Shown: piece by piece, positions 23,905 through 35,672 of the stretch
Layout of the letters: each line of letters opens with the position of its first letter
Numbering within the stretch: the first letter of the stretch is position 1
Source of the DNA: Porodaedalea pini
Lineage: Eukaryota; Basidiomycota; Agaricomycetes; Hymenochaetales; Hymenochaetaceae
Direction: 5' to 3'
Assembly: GCA_002794775.1 (NCBI GenBank)
Contig: NBAY01000001.1
Span: 1,488,001 to 1,552,000 of the forward strand
DNA length: 64,000 bases
Notes under the pieces: generated by a model
Seen by the model: only the letters and a program-made list of their open reading frames with translations
Told to the model about the DNA's origin: nothing
Database searches by the model: none
Made by a program: the position numbers and the translations under genes

Positions 23905-24577
23905 ATGTCAGACGAGTCGGAGATCCGCAGCTCGTTTACCTTCCGCATGACGTGCGACGAGATGAACCGAACCAGCTCGCACCTATCCGGCCTCACGAGT
24001 CAGGTCAAGGCCGTCTGCGGGTCAATCGACAGCACGCAGGTTGCAATCGACAGAAAGCGCAAGGAGCTGCGGGCGCTGACGAGAAAGATCGGGAGCAGGA
24101 AGAAGACACTGGAGAAACTGAAGAAGAGAGCCGAACGGGGTACGCAGTCCTTGTCCACTGCATTCGATCCTTATTATGGACTGAGCTATTCTTCGTATAG
24201 TGTCGGTGAAGGCTGGCAAGCAGGTCGAAATTGTCGAGTATACTGCAGACGACACCAACACCACATTCGTAAGCCCAATTTGCACCGACTTCATCACCGA
24301 TGCTGATGTTGATCTTTAACCACTGCAGGCAACTGAGGACATGTCGATCACAGAGACGCAGGTTATCGTCAAGAGTCCCTCGCTATGCAAGCGCAAGCGC
24401 TTTGCGGGCATCTGGGACGACGTGGACATGGAGATTGACGCAGCGCATGTCGATAAACGCGCACGCGTCGATGTAAGCATTGACAGCAACGAGTCCAAGG
24501 AGAACATTGGCCCATGGTCTGAGACTGAGCCTGAGGGAAGCTCCAGTCGTCTTCTGGTGCTCTCAGCTACGACTTGA
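23905..24577 (+). CDS. Hypothetical coiled-coil protein
   Basis: Three exons, 23905-24139, 24201-24268 and 24329-24577, give 183 residues in phase. It opens MSDESEIRSSFTFRMTCDEM. It has a basic helical stretch (KRKELRALTRKIGSRKK), then KAGKQVEIVEYTADD. The C-terminal half is charged, with basic (CKRKRFAG, DKRARVDV) and acidic (WDDVDMEIDA) patches that could be a nuclear signal and interaction region. No known domain is recognised. It pairs head to head with the coiled-coil gene on the other strand; common regulation is an inference. Confidence 0.6.
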
Positions 24578-25468
24578 GGCCGACTTGCCTGATACAACGC
24601 CAAGCAAACCCTGTGCAGCTTCTGTTCCGAATTCCTGATACCTAGTCGCCGATTTTCTTCATTCGCTCCCTCGCCTCCGTCTCCAGCCGTCTTCACTTGT
24701 GCCGTAGTTGTTCTGCATTCCTCTCGTAACAGCCAAGGCAGATACCCAGATACCCTAGATTCTTCATAAATGCCCTTGAATGCGATTGCTTTTTTTATTC
24801 TCGCAAGTCTTGTACGAAATGAGGACAAGAGGCTGAGACCCAGTAAGCTGACTTAGTTGCCAGTGAGTCGGAGACGAGTTCGACGCGCTCACGTGCTTTT
24901 CGCATGCATGGTCTCTTGCGGTTTCTTCAAACACTTCTCATTCTCAGTACTAGTTTCTGTCAACCACAGACTCGCCACGCATAAGCACTAGTACGCCTTC
25001 AGGCTGAAAGACGGATCCATGTTCGTTCATCAAGTATTTATAATGTGGAACTTGTGCACAGCCGCGGAGGAAGCCATGAATCATATGGCCTTACACAACT
25101 CGAGGACGACGCTCCCGCTGTACTACCTGAATATCGGCCTGATTCACCACAAAAATGCAAAGACCTTGGACTGTTCCAGCGGCGCAGAAAGGGAGCTCCC
25201 ATGCTGTATTCTGTACTCCGGGGTAAAAGGGACATTCAAAACAGGTCTCACACAATTCAACACAAGTACGTACCATTGCTTCGTGATCTTAAGATTCTCG
25301 CCGAGGTGACGCGTCGCAGGCCGGTATGTATTGCTCCGTGCCGCTACGAGATTATTGCTGAAAAACATCGATTACCAACGGAAGCTTGGCTACCGCACTA
25401 TATATTCTGCTCCGGCCCTCGATGTCAAGCTGTTTCTGCATCCCGGATAGAACTCTCGAACTTCAGAA
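24578..25468. other. Intergenic region upstream of aryl-alcohol dehydrogenase
   Basis: About 0.9 kb. An open frame at 25045-25476 (143 codons, Arg-rich) overlaps the start of the next gene and has no motif I know, so I do not call it a gene. The rest shows nothing clear. Confidence 0.35.
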
Positions 25469-26809
25469 ATGTCTAATATCTGGGCACCGGCACCTCCTCC
25501 TGCGACGCCACTCGGCCGCTACCGCGTTCTCTCCCCGCTCGCCGGAGTTCGCGTCTCGCCGCTCCAGCTCGGTGCCATGAGCATCGGCGACCAGTGGCAG
25601 AAGTTCGGAATGGGAGCGATGAACAAGGAATCGTCTTTCAAGCTCCTCGATGCCTATTTCGAAGCCGGAGGAAACTTCATCGACACAGCTAACGTGTAGT
25701 GAGTAGCAGTGTTTAATACTCAATGTTATAAAGTGATCTGACCAGCTCGTCATTATTCAGTCAAAGTGAGACGTCTGAGATGTTTATTGGAGAGTGGGCT
25801 GAGAAAAGGGGTGTCCGTGACCAACTTGTGATTGCGACAAAGGTCCGTCTTTCCTTTCTCTAGCTCTGTACGCGAAGGTCGTGATTAAGCGATTTCTGTG
25901 ATAGTACACGAACAACCTCAAGATCGCGGCGACAAATGTCAACATCAAAGTCAACTATGCGGGCAACAACGCCAAATCATTAAAGCTTAGCTTGGACGCG
26001 AGTCTGAAGAAGCTGCGTACCGACTACATTGATATCTTGTATCTACACTTCTGGGACTTCAACACGTCTGTCGAGGAGGTCATGGACTACTTGCATCTCC
26101 TCGTTGTCTCGGGAAAGGTCCTCTATCTCGGTATATCTGATGCTCCCGCATGGATTGTCGTGACCGCAAATATGTATGCGAAACAACATGGAAAGACCCC
26201 ATTCGTGATTTACCAGGGTGCCTGGAACGTTATGGAGCGCAGCTTCGAGCGCGAGATTATCCCGATGGCACGCATGCACGGACTAGCGCTCGCTCCTTGG
26301 AACATCCTTGCTGCTGGCCACCTACGCACAGACGCGGAGGAGGAGCAGCGAGCAGCCTCTGGCGAGAACGGTCGCACAGTGCTCCAGGCTGAGTGGAGAC
26401 GCAATGATGACGAGAAGATGATGAGTGCGGCGCTTGAGAAGGTGGCGAAGGAAGTTGGGACGGAACATATCTCTGCCGTTGCGATCGCATACTTGATGCA
26501 GAAGACACCGTACGTGTTCCCGATTCTTGGGGGACGCAAGGTCGAACACCTCATGGCAAACATCGACGCGCTTAAAATCTCGCTCTCGGATGAGCAGATG
26601 GAGTACATCGAAAGCATACTGCCGTTTGATCCTGGTTTCCCCACCAATTTTATTGTCAGTGACTCATCCCTGCACATTGGCCAGATTTAAGCGACCACTG
26701 ACTTTATGAACAGGGAGATGGAATCCGTCCATTCTTTATTATGGCTAATGCAGGACACGAGGATAAATGGCCCGTCAGGCAGCCGATAAAACCCGAGAGC
26801 ACGCTCTGA
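25469..26809 (+). CDS. Aryl-alcohol dehydrogenase, aldo-keto reductase family
   Basis: This NADP(H)-dependent reductase interconverts aromatic aldehydes and alcohols and is typical of wood-decay fungi. Four exons, 25469-25698, 25761-25842, 25905-26654 and 26714-26809, give 385 residues, the usual family length. The catalytic tetrad is visible: Asp72 and Tyr77 in FIDTANVYQSE, Lys104 in VIATKYTNN and His152 in ILYLHFWD. The first part has LQLGAMSIG, and the cofactor-binding part ends with [20 protein letters not shown]. The last intron (26655-26713, donor GTCAGT) is needed to reach the conserved PTNFIGDG; without it the frame stops at 26690. No signal peptide, so cytosolic. Confidence 0.93.
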
Positions 26810-27087
26810 TTATGCAGGAAAGCATGATATTTGTAGTGAATCAGCTCCAGTGAAAGATAAGTACCACAACATATGTACGCCCTTTTTACACATAGCCATA
26901 GCTAGACAATATTGTGAAGTTAAGACTCGCTTGAGGTTTCGTGTCGAGACATTCGTATATGCTGTATGTGTCATTTTCTTACCGATCATTGCCTCGAGGA
27001 TCAACGAATGCGCAGATCACACGTTTCCTTGTCAGGCTGACGCGTCTCAACTGTGACATAATATCTTTTTGCTCGATCCATCACCAT

Positions 27088-29252
27088 ATGAATACAAGCT
27101 CGATGCTCTCTATACTAGATGAGTCTCTCCTGACTCGAATAGTATCTTTCATCTACGAAGACCAAAATGCCCTCTGTGCACTCTGTGTTGTCAACAAATC
27201 CTTCAATTCCCTGGCTTCGTGCACTTTATACTCGAATGTCTCTATGGCATCGCGATCAGACATCCAGGCTCTGTGCGGTTTCTTGAAGAACGAAGCTGTA
27301 TGTAGGTGCTCTCGTCGAATGATGAAGACGCTTCAAGATATGGGGTAAATGCTGATTTTGTTTTTCTAACTGTATAAAGCAGGAACACCCCGGATGCGCT
27401 CTCAACTCCTCCTGCCTACCACGAAATGCAGCATGCGTGCAGGCTTTTGAAGTGACAGGTTAGAGTCTTCACCGTTGTCTATTACGTTTTCTTCGGTCTA
27501 AGCTTGGAAACGGATGACCGTCTGCAGGATTGATACTTCCCGGACCGAGTCAAACAGATATTCTTCACGCACTAGAAGTAATTCTGTCAAAATATGCAAA
27601 CCTTCGGTCCTTCACCTGGCGTCCATCTTACTGTGATACTGATCTCACTCTGGCTGTCGCACAACTCTTACCACGTTTGCATGGCCTGGAGAAGCTGTCA
27701 ATCAAGGTACCATTCGTACTCCCGCCTGTTCCGACGTTCCCTTCTCCTCCCAAACTGCTCAGAGTCTGGATGTGATTGCGGAAGAAGATGAAGAACAGGA
27801 GAAAGGTGAGCAACTTAAATCACCTGCTCATGAAGATCGTACAGTAAATCGGGACAAAGACGATGCCGAATCAGGAGTAGAGGACTCACCTCCTTACGAA
27901 TACAAGCCGCTTGAGGTGCATTCGACGCTGCTCTATCTCTTGCAATTCCGCTCAACTGACTATTTCCTACACGATGCATACCAGGACGATTCTGATGGAA
28001 ACTCGAGGCTGAATCTTTCCCCTCCTTGCTTCATCCCACCACGAGAATTAAATCGCATTCGGTGTCTGATACTCGCGAGTCCGACGCCCGAGGTTCTTGT
28101 TCCTTTTCCAGATGTCTTACAAGCTTTGGATCGCCCGATACGGTCTCTTTATCTCGAGGTATGCAGCATAATATGAACGGAATTTGGTTGAACTGATGAG
28201 CGTAATTACTCACTGGAAAATTTATATTGATTCGTCTATGACAAATAGGAGGACTGCGGCTCGGTTACTCCTGGAATCCTGACCTCTCTGCTCCCCGTCG
28301 CACATGCCCTTGAACATTTTGGGCTCGGCGTAGCCTACTCTGTGAAATACGATGAATTGTTCCCTTTCCTCGACGGACTTCCGAAGCTTCGCAAGCTCGA
28401 ACTGTATCACTATCCTGTGCGTCTTCGCATCTTGCCTTCTATTGCTAAAAACTGAAGCTGAACTTCTGGAATCGGTAAAGCAATTCTACCGGCCTTCTTC
28501 GCCTCTTCCTTGTCTGTGCGCCCTAGAATCACTCAAGATCACGCACGCACACACCACTTCGCGTCAGCACGCCGTGAACATGTGTGTCTGGGTTCGGCGG
28601 CTTATTTGTTCGGCGCGCCTCTCGGTATTAGAGATCGCGTGCGAGAACACAGAGGACTGTCCCCATCGCGGGCCGGGACACGGGATCAGCCATGACGGGC
28701 TAGTTGAACACCTTGTGTTGCGTCATAAGGCCACTCTGCGCGTGCTAAGGATGCCTGGTGCCTACCTTGGGACGCTCGCAATGAAGAAATTGCTTGGAAG
28801 AGAGGGTGAAGGGTGTAAGGCACTGGAAGAGGTGGAGACGTGTGTGAGGAAGAAGGTTTTCGTGAGTGTGCCTCCCTCATATTTTCTCTCTTCCATTGTT
28901 GTCGGAGTAGCTAAACCATTGTCGTATGTGAAGGACACCATACCAGATCTACTCGATTCCGCTCCAAAGCTACGAAATATTCGCTTGACCGTCGTCAACG
29001 TGAGGAAGGGAACTGTTTTGCCGGTTGACGAGAGCGTTCTGCAGGGAGGCAGGACATCGTTGCGTACTGTGATCGTGAACGGACGGGGACACGCGGTATG
29101 TATATTGCCAATTTAATGAACCACTGCACCAGTCTGAATCGCGGGTGTGCTCACAGGGCGAATGGACGACAGAAATTGATGACATGCAACAAGCTCAGCT
29201 CAAGTTGAAGGCAGTATTCCGGATTTCAGAGATAGAGGAGAAAAACAGATGA
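27088..29252 (+). CDS. F-box-like protein with leucine-rich repeats, one unresolved joint
   Basis: Exons 27088-27297, 27383-27458, 27528-27706, 27763-28158, 28249-28416 with 28417-28861 probably continuous, 28934-29095 and 29157-29252. The N-terminus (SILDESLLTRIVSFIY, NKSFNSLASCTLYSNVS) has the F-box helix pattern of basidiomycete F-box/LRR proteins. Leucine-rich stretches follow (LEVILSKYANLRSFTWRP, LPRLHGLEKLSI, LDGLPKLRKLELYHYP, LESLKITHAH, APKLRNIRLTVV). Such proteins usually recruit targets to SCF ubiquitin ligases. Between 28416 and 28460 the phases do not agree with a simple intron. Reading through with one A fewer in the A5 run 28447-28451 restores frame. The central exon has an acidic insert (EEDEEQEKGEQ). 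Confidence 0.65.
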
Positions 29253-29397
29253 GGTGTCACATACAAGTCTACTATCAATATACATACAGGAGTCATGGAC
29301 AAAGGAATACAGTCGATAAATTTCTTAAAAGGCCGAAGTAAGGAACGAAAATGAAGACAAGAATATTATTGCGATCATGTCAACAGTAACTCGATTT

Positions 29398-29881
29398 CAT
29401 GGCGATGCGCTTGCCAAGCTGACCATTTCTTCTGATGGATTCGAGACTTGCTTTTCCTGTTCGTTAGCGAGACGCAATCTGACAGAAAAGTAATAAAAAA
29501 AATCAGCAAGTCTTCACACTATACGACACATACAAGGTACATGGAGCACTTGCCTGTTACGCGCATTGAGCACACGCATCATGCGCTCCCGCTCGAGCTC
29601 GGTCATCTTTTCCCAGTTCGTAATTCGCGACAAGGTCTAACCGATTGAGATCAGTTTTCAATCCTCAAGCCATCATATTGTTAAAGTAAGAAGTTATCTG
29701 GAAGGCTGAATACTAACTCCATCGCTGTTGACTACCATCGGTCCTAGTGCGTCAAACTTGAGTGCGGTCATCTGCTCTGCGCTGATGTCTATTTTCTGCG
29801 TATCGCTAGCATCGGAGGGCGCAGGGAGTGCGAGAGGAGTATAGTGCCGGTCGCTTCAGTTTCGACGTTTTCTGTAGACAT
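29398..29881 (-). CDS. Small conserved fungal protein with GC-AG intron (5' end uncertain)
   Basis: Exons: 29718 up to 29771 or 29881, then 29636-29554 and 29476-29398. The core reads KFDALGPMVVNSDGTLSRIT, then NWEKMTELERERMMRVLNAR, then LRLANEQEK. This resembles a short protein I recall as widespread in fungi, function unknown. The second intron starts with GCAAGT and ends CAG (29477-29553), a classical non-canonical GC-AG intron; it is needed to reach RLRLANEQEK. The upstream ATG at 29881 is one base out of frame with the core, although the intervening frame (HYTPLALPAPSDAS) looks coding. Either translation starts at the Met at 29771 (71 residues) or a base is missing near 29840-29860 (about 107 residues). 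Confidence 0.55.
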
Positions 29882-30939
29882 AGTATGTTTTTCCGACTAA
29901 GAAAGTTGTTGCTGAGTTGAGCTCGTTGAGCGGGTTGACGGCTGGTTAGATTGCGGTTTGTTCTCTTATATATAAATCAAGAGAGTACTAGCATAGTGAT
30001 ATCGATGTTGACCGAAATCTCTGGAAAGATCGGCGCTGTGGCTAGCATCCCGAAGCAGTTACAAATGCCTGTTGTAGTAAACGTAAGGTTGGAATAGAAT
30101 ATCCTTCCCGCATGTCAAGTCTTGTGTTCAACGCTGAGCTCGACGTCCTGTCTCCGTCTGTTCTTGTAGCCAAAAATGACCGGTTACAGAGCTTCTTCAC
30201 TGCATTTCTGCTGCATTTCTTCTGCACGTATGTGCCCATCTACTTGGTCAATGATTTGTGAAAGGCTGTATGCATAACTTCCTCAGCTCCTCACCGCTGT
30301 ACTGGATAGGGTTGCGAGCAGAGCTACTTCGTTGGAAGGTATTCCTTTGTCATGAACATCTCTGCTTAGGTATGTCCTTTGTGCCACTGCAATTTCTCTG
30401 GCACTACAGATACCAACCGCAAATGGTTGATAATTCAGTTATTCGCATCGCCAGGTCCTGTTTGTTGACCCCTATTTATCTGAATTCCAAGTGGTTTGGT
30501 TTCACGGGCAGTCTTCCCACGCCCAAGTGTCGACGTCGCGCCGGATCCCTCGCGCACAGTTCACGCTCTACCCACCATCATTGTTGGTAAGCTAGTCAAT
30601 TTAGCTCGCGCTCATCCGACGTGTCGTTGCTGACTCGACGCGTACTGCGCTTTTCAGATCGCAAAATCGTCAAGCAGACGTACTAGACGAAGACGAGCGA
30701 ACAAATAGTTAGGTGCTTTAGGTGAGTGGCGCGGAATACAATCAGGCTTGCGACCACCACCGCCTTGAGGCTGCAGACTGGAATGCATAAATAAGAGCGT
30801 GCTTATGCCTCCGCGTTTCCTTGCAACACTCTACTTTGTCTAGCAAAAGTCGCTATTCATCTTCGAACGCTGACGATTATCAACTCAGCATCCGAAACAT
30901 ATACGCTTCTAAGGAAAATTGACCACTACACGCGCAATC
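29882..30939. promoter_or_regulatory. Divergent upstream region, small gene and histone H2A.Z
   Basis: About 1.06 kb. Open frames here have neither motifs nor splice support. An AT-rich box GCATAAATAAGAG (near 30784) lies about 150 bp before the H2A.Z start and could be a TATA-like element. Nothing else is evident. Confidence 0.35.
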
Positions 30940-31581
30940 ATGCCTCCCAAGGGTTCCGGTGGTAAATCAAAGTCGAGCGAGGCACAGGGCGCAGCCGCCG
31001 CAGCTGGTGGTGGGGCTGCGAAGACGCAGGCACAGACGCGCAGTTCTAAGGCAGGGCTGCAGGTGTGTACGCTTTTGTCAGACTAATTAAACGGAGAACT
31101 GATGTTTTATACATATCCTATGAGCGTAGTTCCCCGTAGGTCGTATACATCGTTATCTGAAGCAGCGCACGCAGCACAACGTGCGTATCGGAGCGAAGGC
31201 TGCGGTCTACACATCCGCCATCCTTGAGTACCTCACCGCTGAAGTTCTTGAGCTTGCTGGTGCGTCTGTGTTCTCAAATCCTCCTTTCTATACTATTTCT
31301 CTTTATTGTTCCCGTCCCATCATCTGCTCTCGCTTTCTTCGCTCTATCTCATTTTCGTTTTCGTGCTTGAAATTTGACATCTTCCTGATCCCACAGGCAA
31401 CGCCTCGAAGGACATGCGCGTGAAGCGCATCACGCCGCGCCACTTGCAGCTCGCCATTCGCGGGGATGAAGAGCTCGACACGTTGGTCAAGGCGACCATT
31501 GCCGGCGGCGGTGTCCTGCCCTTCATCCACAAAGCGCTCACTGTTACTGGAAAGACCAAGAAGGTCGAGGGTGTGGCGTAA
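30940..31581 (+). CDS. HTZ1: Histone variant H2A.Z
   Basis: H2A.Z replaces H2A in nucleosomes near promoters and is loaded by SWR1-type remodellers. Three exons, 30940-31062, 31130-31259 and 31397-31581, give 145 residues. The histone fold begins [20 protein letters not shown] and contains [19 protein letters not shown]. The variant-specific signs are the loop and docking region: [18 protein letters not shown], then [19 protein letters not shown] and a short tail [10 protein letters not shown] lacking the SQ motif of canonical fungal H2A. The N-tail is Gly/Ala/Lys rich and variable, as usual. No frame problem. Confidence 0.96.
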
Positions 31582-32327
31582 GCGCTTCACAAGGGCAAGT
31601 CAAGATTCCTACGCAGGCTTGCATACTCAACGATCTCCACTTGTCCTATCCTTGTTTATTTGGCTCCTTGCGTCTGTCGTCGTGTCACACTTCCGTTTTT
31701 CTGTTATCGCGAGTTTATGTACCGGAGCACATTTGCGTTCGCTCTCTTTCCTGACTTATTTCTTCATCTCCAGCGCTGAATGTGCCCTTTGCTCACCGTT
31801 ACCCTCGCGTGCTGTATCTCCCACGTATTGTTGCTAACGCGGATGCTCGTTTATATTGTGTACTAAATCCTCATTTGCACTGCGAGCTTTGTCCAAATCT
31901 GACCGCACATGCGAACAAACAATCATTACATTCAACAGCAGTCAACAATTACGGTCAAACAAGACATCACAGTCAAGTTCGTGGCAAGGATTTTTTTTTC
32001 TCTTAGTGGCGTATGGGCCTGTCAACAGGTTCCAAGAAGGCGAGGTAGCGATGAAGAAGTGGAGCAAGCAATCGTGGAAATGGGCGAGGCCGAACGTGTA
32101 CGTCGAAGAAAACAAAAAATCAAACTAAAGCAAGTGATACATAAATACACAGGGCTCCGAAGGGTAGTCAGTATCGCAGGGGTATGGATGGGTAAAGTCG
32201 TTAGGGACAGGTAGGTCAAGAAATAAATAAAAAGCGAAGTGTTCCAAGCGTAGTCGTAAAGAGGCAAGATCTAAGCACCCGTAGAGCTTTGCTCTCGTAA
32301 GCAAGTGTGCAGAGAATAAATATGCGC
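31582..32327. other. Convergent intergenic region H2A.Z/SUR7-like
   Basis: 746 bp between the 3' ends of two converging genes. No exon, RNA gene or repeat is evident. Confidence 0.4.
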
Positions 32328-33617
32328 TTAGTAGCCGCTGCGGCGGAAGCGCTTCCAGAAGGGCGTGCGTGTGGATGTCATGGGGTATGAGCTGCTCGCG
32401 CCGTCCATGCGCGTACGACGGCGGCCGAAGCACACCGTGCAGCCTGCGAGGAGCAGGAGGATGAACGAGACGAACGTGAGCCAGAAAGCTGTGAACGAGA
32501 CGAAAAAAAATCAGAGATACATTGCTAACGAGTGGGCAAGCATGGACATTGGAGAAAGGGGGTAAGGGGACGTACCAGGTCCAGTGACGGTATGAGCCGA
32601 AACTCCATTGAGATCTCCGATTTTATGCTTGACGAACGCGTAGAGCGCAATGTCACATGCGAAGGCGACGAGCGTGAGGAACGCCGCGAGGAAGGAGAGC
32701 AGCGACGACACGAGCGTGAACGTCACGTGCTGCGAGAAGGAGAAAAGGAACGCGATAAAGGTTACCGCGGCGGCTGCACAGCATGAGTTAGCGGAAGGGC
32801 CAAACGGGTGCTTTCACCGTAGGTGATTGAGGCGGTGACAGAGGGCGCATCATTCCCATCAATGAGAGGAATTTTTTAGTTTGACGGATTGTAAGGAACA
32901 GGACGGAGAGGAGCATGCGTTAGCAGCGCGTTTCAAGTTGAAGCATCATAGGATGTCGATACACGAACCTACGGGGTGGATCGCGAGTCCGCGAGTCCAA
33001 CTCGCTCCAATCCTAACAATTTGATTTGTTACGGGAGAGCCGACAAGAACGGTGTATCCATGGCCTAAATGGCACGAATGGTCCCATGGAGGAAATAGAG
33101 GCGTCAATCAGTAGGCGCTCTTTAGCCGGTAGCGAGCATAATCAATCAAAGGAAGGTGTAGAATAATATCGCGCATCGATGAGCGCAAAGGGAAAACAGA
33201 TTGCAGGGATGGAAAACAAGGTGACGAAAAGCAAAGAAAAAAAGGCAGCGCAAAGTTGGGACAGTCGAACGCACCTTTCGGGCTGCAGGTTCGCGAGCCG
33301 TCCGTGTCATAATAGCAGAATGACCTAGTAGCGTGAGATTTAGAGCTTTAATCTGCGAGGCGAACGAACGTCATAGAGGCTCTAACCATATACCAAACTA
33401 AAAGCGACATCAGTAAGAATTACTGGAATGCGTTGCTTTGTCTACTCACGCGAAGCTGGCTGATTGCACTGGAGCCCGAGAGTTTGATCGAGTTGTTGAA
33501 ATGGGTCCGAGAGAAGTCCATGGCGTTGAAGAAAGGAAGCGAGATGGAGACAATGATGAGGAGGACCAGTGCGCAGGTCAGGAAGAAAATGCCTGGGATG
33601 CAGAACGCGCGAGTCAT
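32328..33617 (-). CDS. SUR7/PalI-family four-helix membrane protein
   Basis: Six exons, 33617-33450, 33397-33387 (11-nt microexon), 33324-33275, 33064-32969, 32773-32576 and 32488-32328, give 227 residues with all phases consistent. TM1 lies in FCIPGIFFLTCALVLLIIVS. The extracellular loop has the W-x-Y/F-C pattern GIWSFCYYD followed by GSRTCSP, the pair of Cys typical of SUR7/PalI. Three further helices follow (VTFIAFLFSF, SLLSFLAAFLTLVAFA, FVSFILLLLAGCTVC). The cytosolic tail is short and basic (GRRRTRMDG). Relatives sit in eisosomes or the pH-sensing Pal/Rim complex at the plasma membrane. The 11-nt exon is required for FGIW. Confidence 0.86.
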
Positions 33618-34500
33618 GTTGTCTAAGTCTGAGCGTGTTCTTCGCGGTCTTTAATGCTGCTGGACGTGTCAGATCACTCTGAACGCGTCGAGTGTCTCGT
33701 GTGGGGCGACGGGATGTTGTGCGGGGGTTGAGGGAGGGGAGAGCAAACGGTGCATTGGTACTTTGGCGCCCTTTATTGAATTCGCGTGTGCATCAAATTT
33801 GCGGTGACGTACGGAAAAGGCTGTGCGTGCACGTGACTATCACCCCGTCTGATTTTTGGTGTAAGGACACTTTGTCGCATTTGCTGCATTTTGTGCGGGG
33901 TCTCGAATTTATCGAACACGGACACACTGTACTGTCTTCACTTTCGTGTTCTCTCTGCACGCGTGCCGCGCAAAACGGCGCGCCTATGGGAGTACGGGCC
34001 AGCGATAGCGATGACGTCGGTACACGAAAACGGCAGCAGCTGCTTCTCCACTCGAAATCGGAGTCGGACTTTGGTGTGCGCGACGCAGAAGACCTTGGGC
34101 TCAATGATAATCTGCCACATATTCCTCTTCGGCCGTTTCGTAACCAATTCAATCTCCTTCTCGTCCAAAAAAATCAGTGCGCAAGGCTGAGTCTTAGGTA
34201 CTATCAGTCGATAGCCGAGTAGGCCAGCATACGTCTGCGTCTAAGCGCTCACTTCAAGCCACAAGAAGGCCGAATTTGGATTCAGTTTCACAGCATTAGA
34301 ATACTTCCTCCTGAAGCAGAAAACAAAGACAATCCTGAATGGTATGTACAAAGCCTGACGAATTACTGAATTTCCAAATGGGGTATTAGAACGGCCGTAA
34401 TCGAAGTATGTGAAGAAGTGAAGAATAGATGCATGCGAATTAATATTGTTATAGTGTCAGTCAACTTCGTTCGGCGGATAACCCATGCGAGATGGCTCTT
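33618..34500. other. Intergenic region
   Basis: 883 bp between the SUR7-like start and the thaumatin-like stop. Overlapping short frames on both strands show no motif or splice logic. Nothing else seen. Confidence 0.35.
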
Positions 34501-35672
34501 TTATGGGCAGAACGTGACGGTGTAGTCGGCGGCCAAGGTAGAGTTGCAGGTCCACAGCGCCGTTCCACTGCTTTCATCGTACGCGTACGCATATGAGTTC
34601 GGGCATCCGCCCTTGAAGTAGCTGTAGTACTCGACGCCGGAGCTCGGACACGTATCAGCAGTGTTATGGGAACCGGTGCAACAGTTCGCAGAGTCCGCTA
34701 ATAGCAACGGTTAATCGATAAGAATCCGTGATATATGAAGAGGCTTACAGGGTGTACCGTCAAGGTTTGCGTCGCAGGCGCTCTTGCAACCAACGACGGT
34801 ACCAGAAGAGTCAGCCAGCGCGAGCTCGCTCGGACCTATGTTGATATGTCCGTCAGCATCTCAGACAAAGCGAAGTATTGTATTGTATACGCTTACAGTT
34901 CGCGTTGAGGTCAGTGGGGCAGTTCGCAGTCGAGCAACCGACGTTGTTCGTGACGCTCAAGGGAATGTCGAAGCCATCGACAAGCGAGACTGTGAAATAT
35001 CAATCAATAATTAAGATGGATTCCTCCGGCAAGCAACGCGCCCATATACCATCATACCAGTCTTGATTTCCGTCGCCTTGGAGCGTCCACTCTGCGACTG
35101 TTACGGGCGGAACTCCCTAAAAACAAGTCTTAGTACAAATAGACATGAATGTAACAAAAAGGGAGAAAGGTCATACCGTTCCAGTCGAAGGGTCGCACTC
35201 CAGGCCACCGTTGCATCCGCCCGTCACGCACGACGTCGGACCCTGGACGGTGCTGAAGTCGCACTCGCGGCGGCCCCAGATACGGCCAGCCTTCCAGTCG
35301 TCCGGAACGGAGAAGCTCACGGACGTTCCGGATGCAGCCTCCCAGCTGAAAAAAAGTTCCTAGTCAGCATTATTACAAGAGCGATAAGATAGACAGGCTT
35401 ACCCAGTTGCCTGGTCCGGAACGCTTGTACCGACGTTCAGGTCCGTGAAGATCTGTAAAAGGTGTTGAGAAACAGCAACTAGTGAACGGCGCTATAGAGA
35501 TGCTCACGGCAGGCCTGAATTGAATGCGAGGTCAGCGAATTCTAAGTCATTGAAAGAAGAGAAGGGCTCACCAGACGGTGTAGGCGCAATTGTTCGCGAC
35601 AGTGAACGTCCTGGCGGACGCGCTGACAGCGAGGGCGAGGAAAGCGACAGAGGTGCGGAGGTTGGAGATCAT
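34501..35672 (-). CDS. Secreted thaumatin-like protein (PR-5 family)
   Basis: Eight exons, 35672-35572, 35514-35508 (7 nt), 35452-35403, 35345-35177, 35116-35050, 34989-34897, 34835-34749 and 34697-34501, give 256 residues. The signal peptide (NLRTSVAFLALAVSASA) precedes the mature start RTFTVANNCAYTVWPAIF. Sixteen cysteines are present, as in large thaumatin-like proteins, and family motifs GWEAASGTSVSF, WKAGRIWGRREC, NGGLECDP and PNSYAYAYDESSG are clear. Some family members bind or cut beta-1,3-glucan; in mushrooms they are linked to wall loosening in fruiting bodies. The 7-nt microexon (G|CCT|GCC) supplies the Pro-Ala of TVWPAIF. Both flanking introns are GT-AG. Confidence 0.92.

Noticed and set aside
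25045..25476. Open frame of 143 codons upstream of the aryl-alcohol dehydrogenase
   Set aside because: No motif, Arg-rich composition, and it overlaps the well-supported start at 25469.
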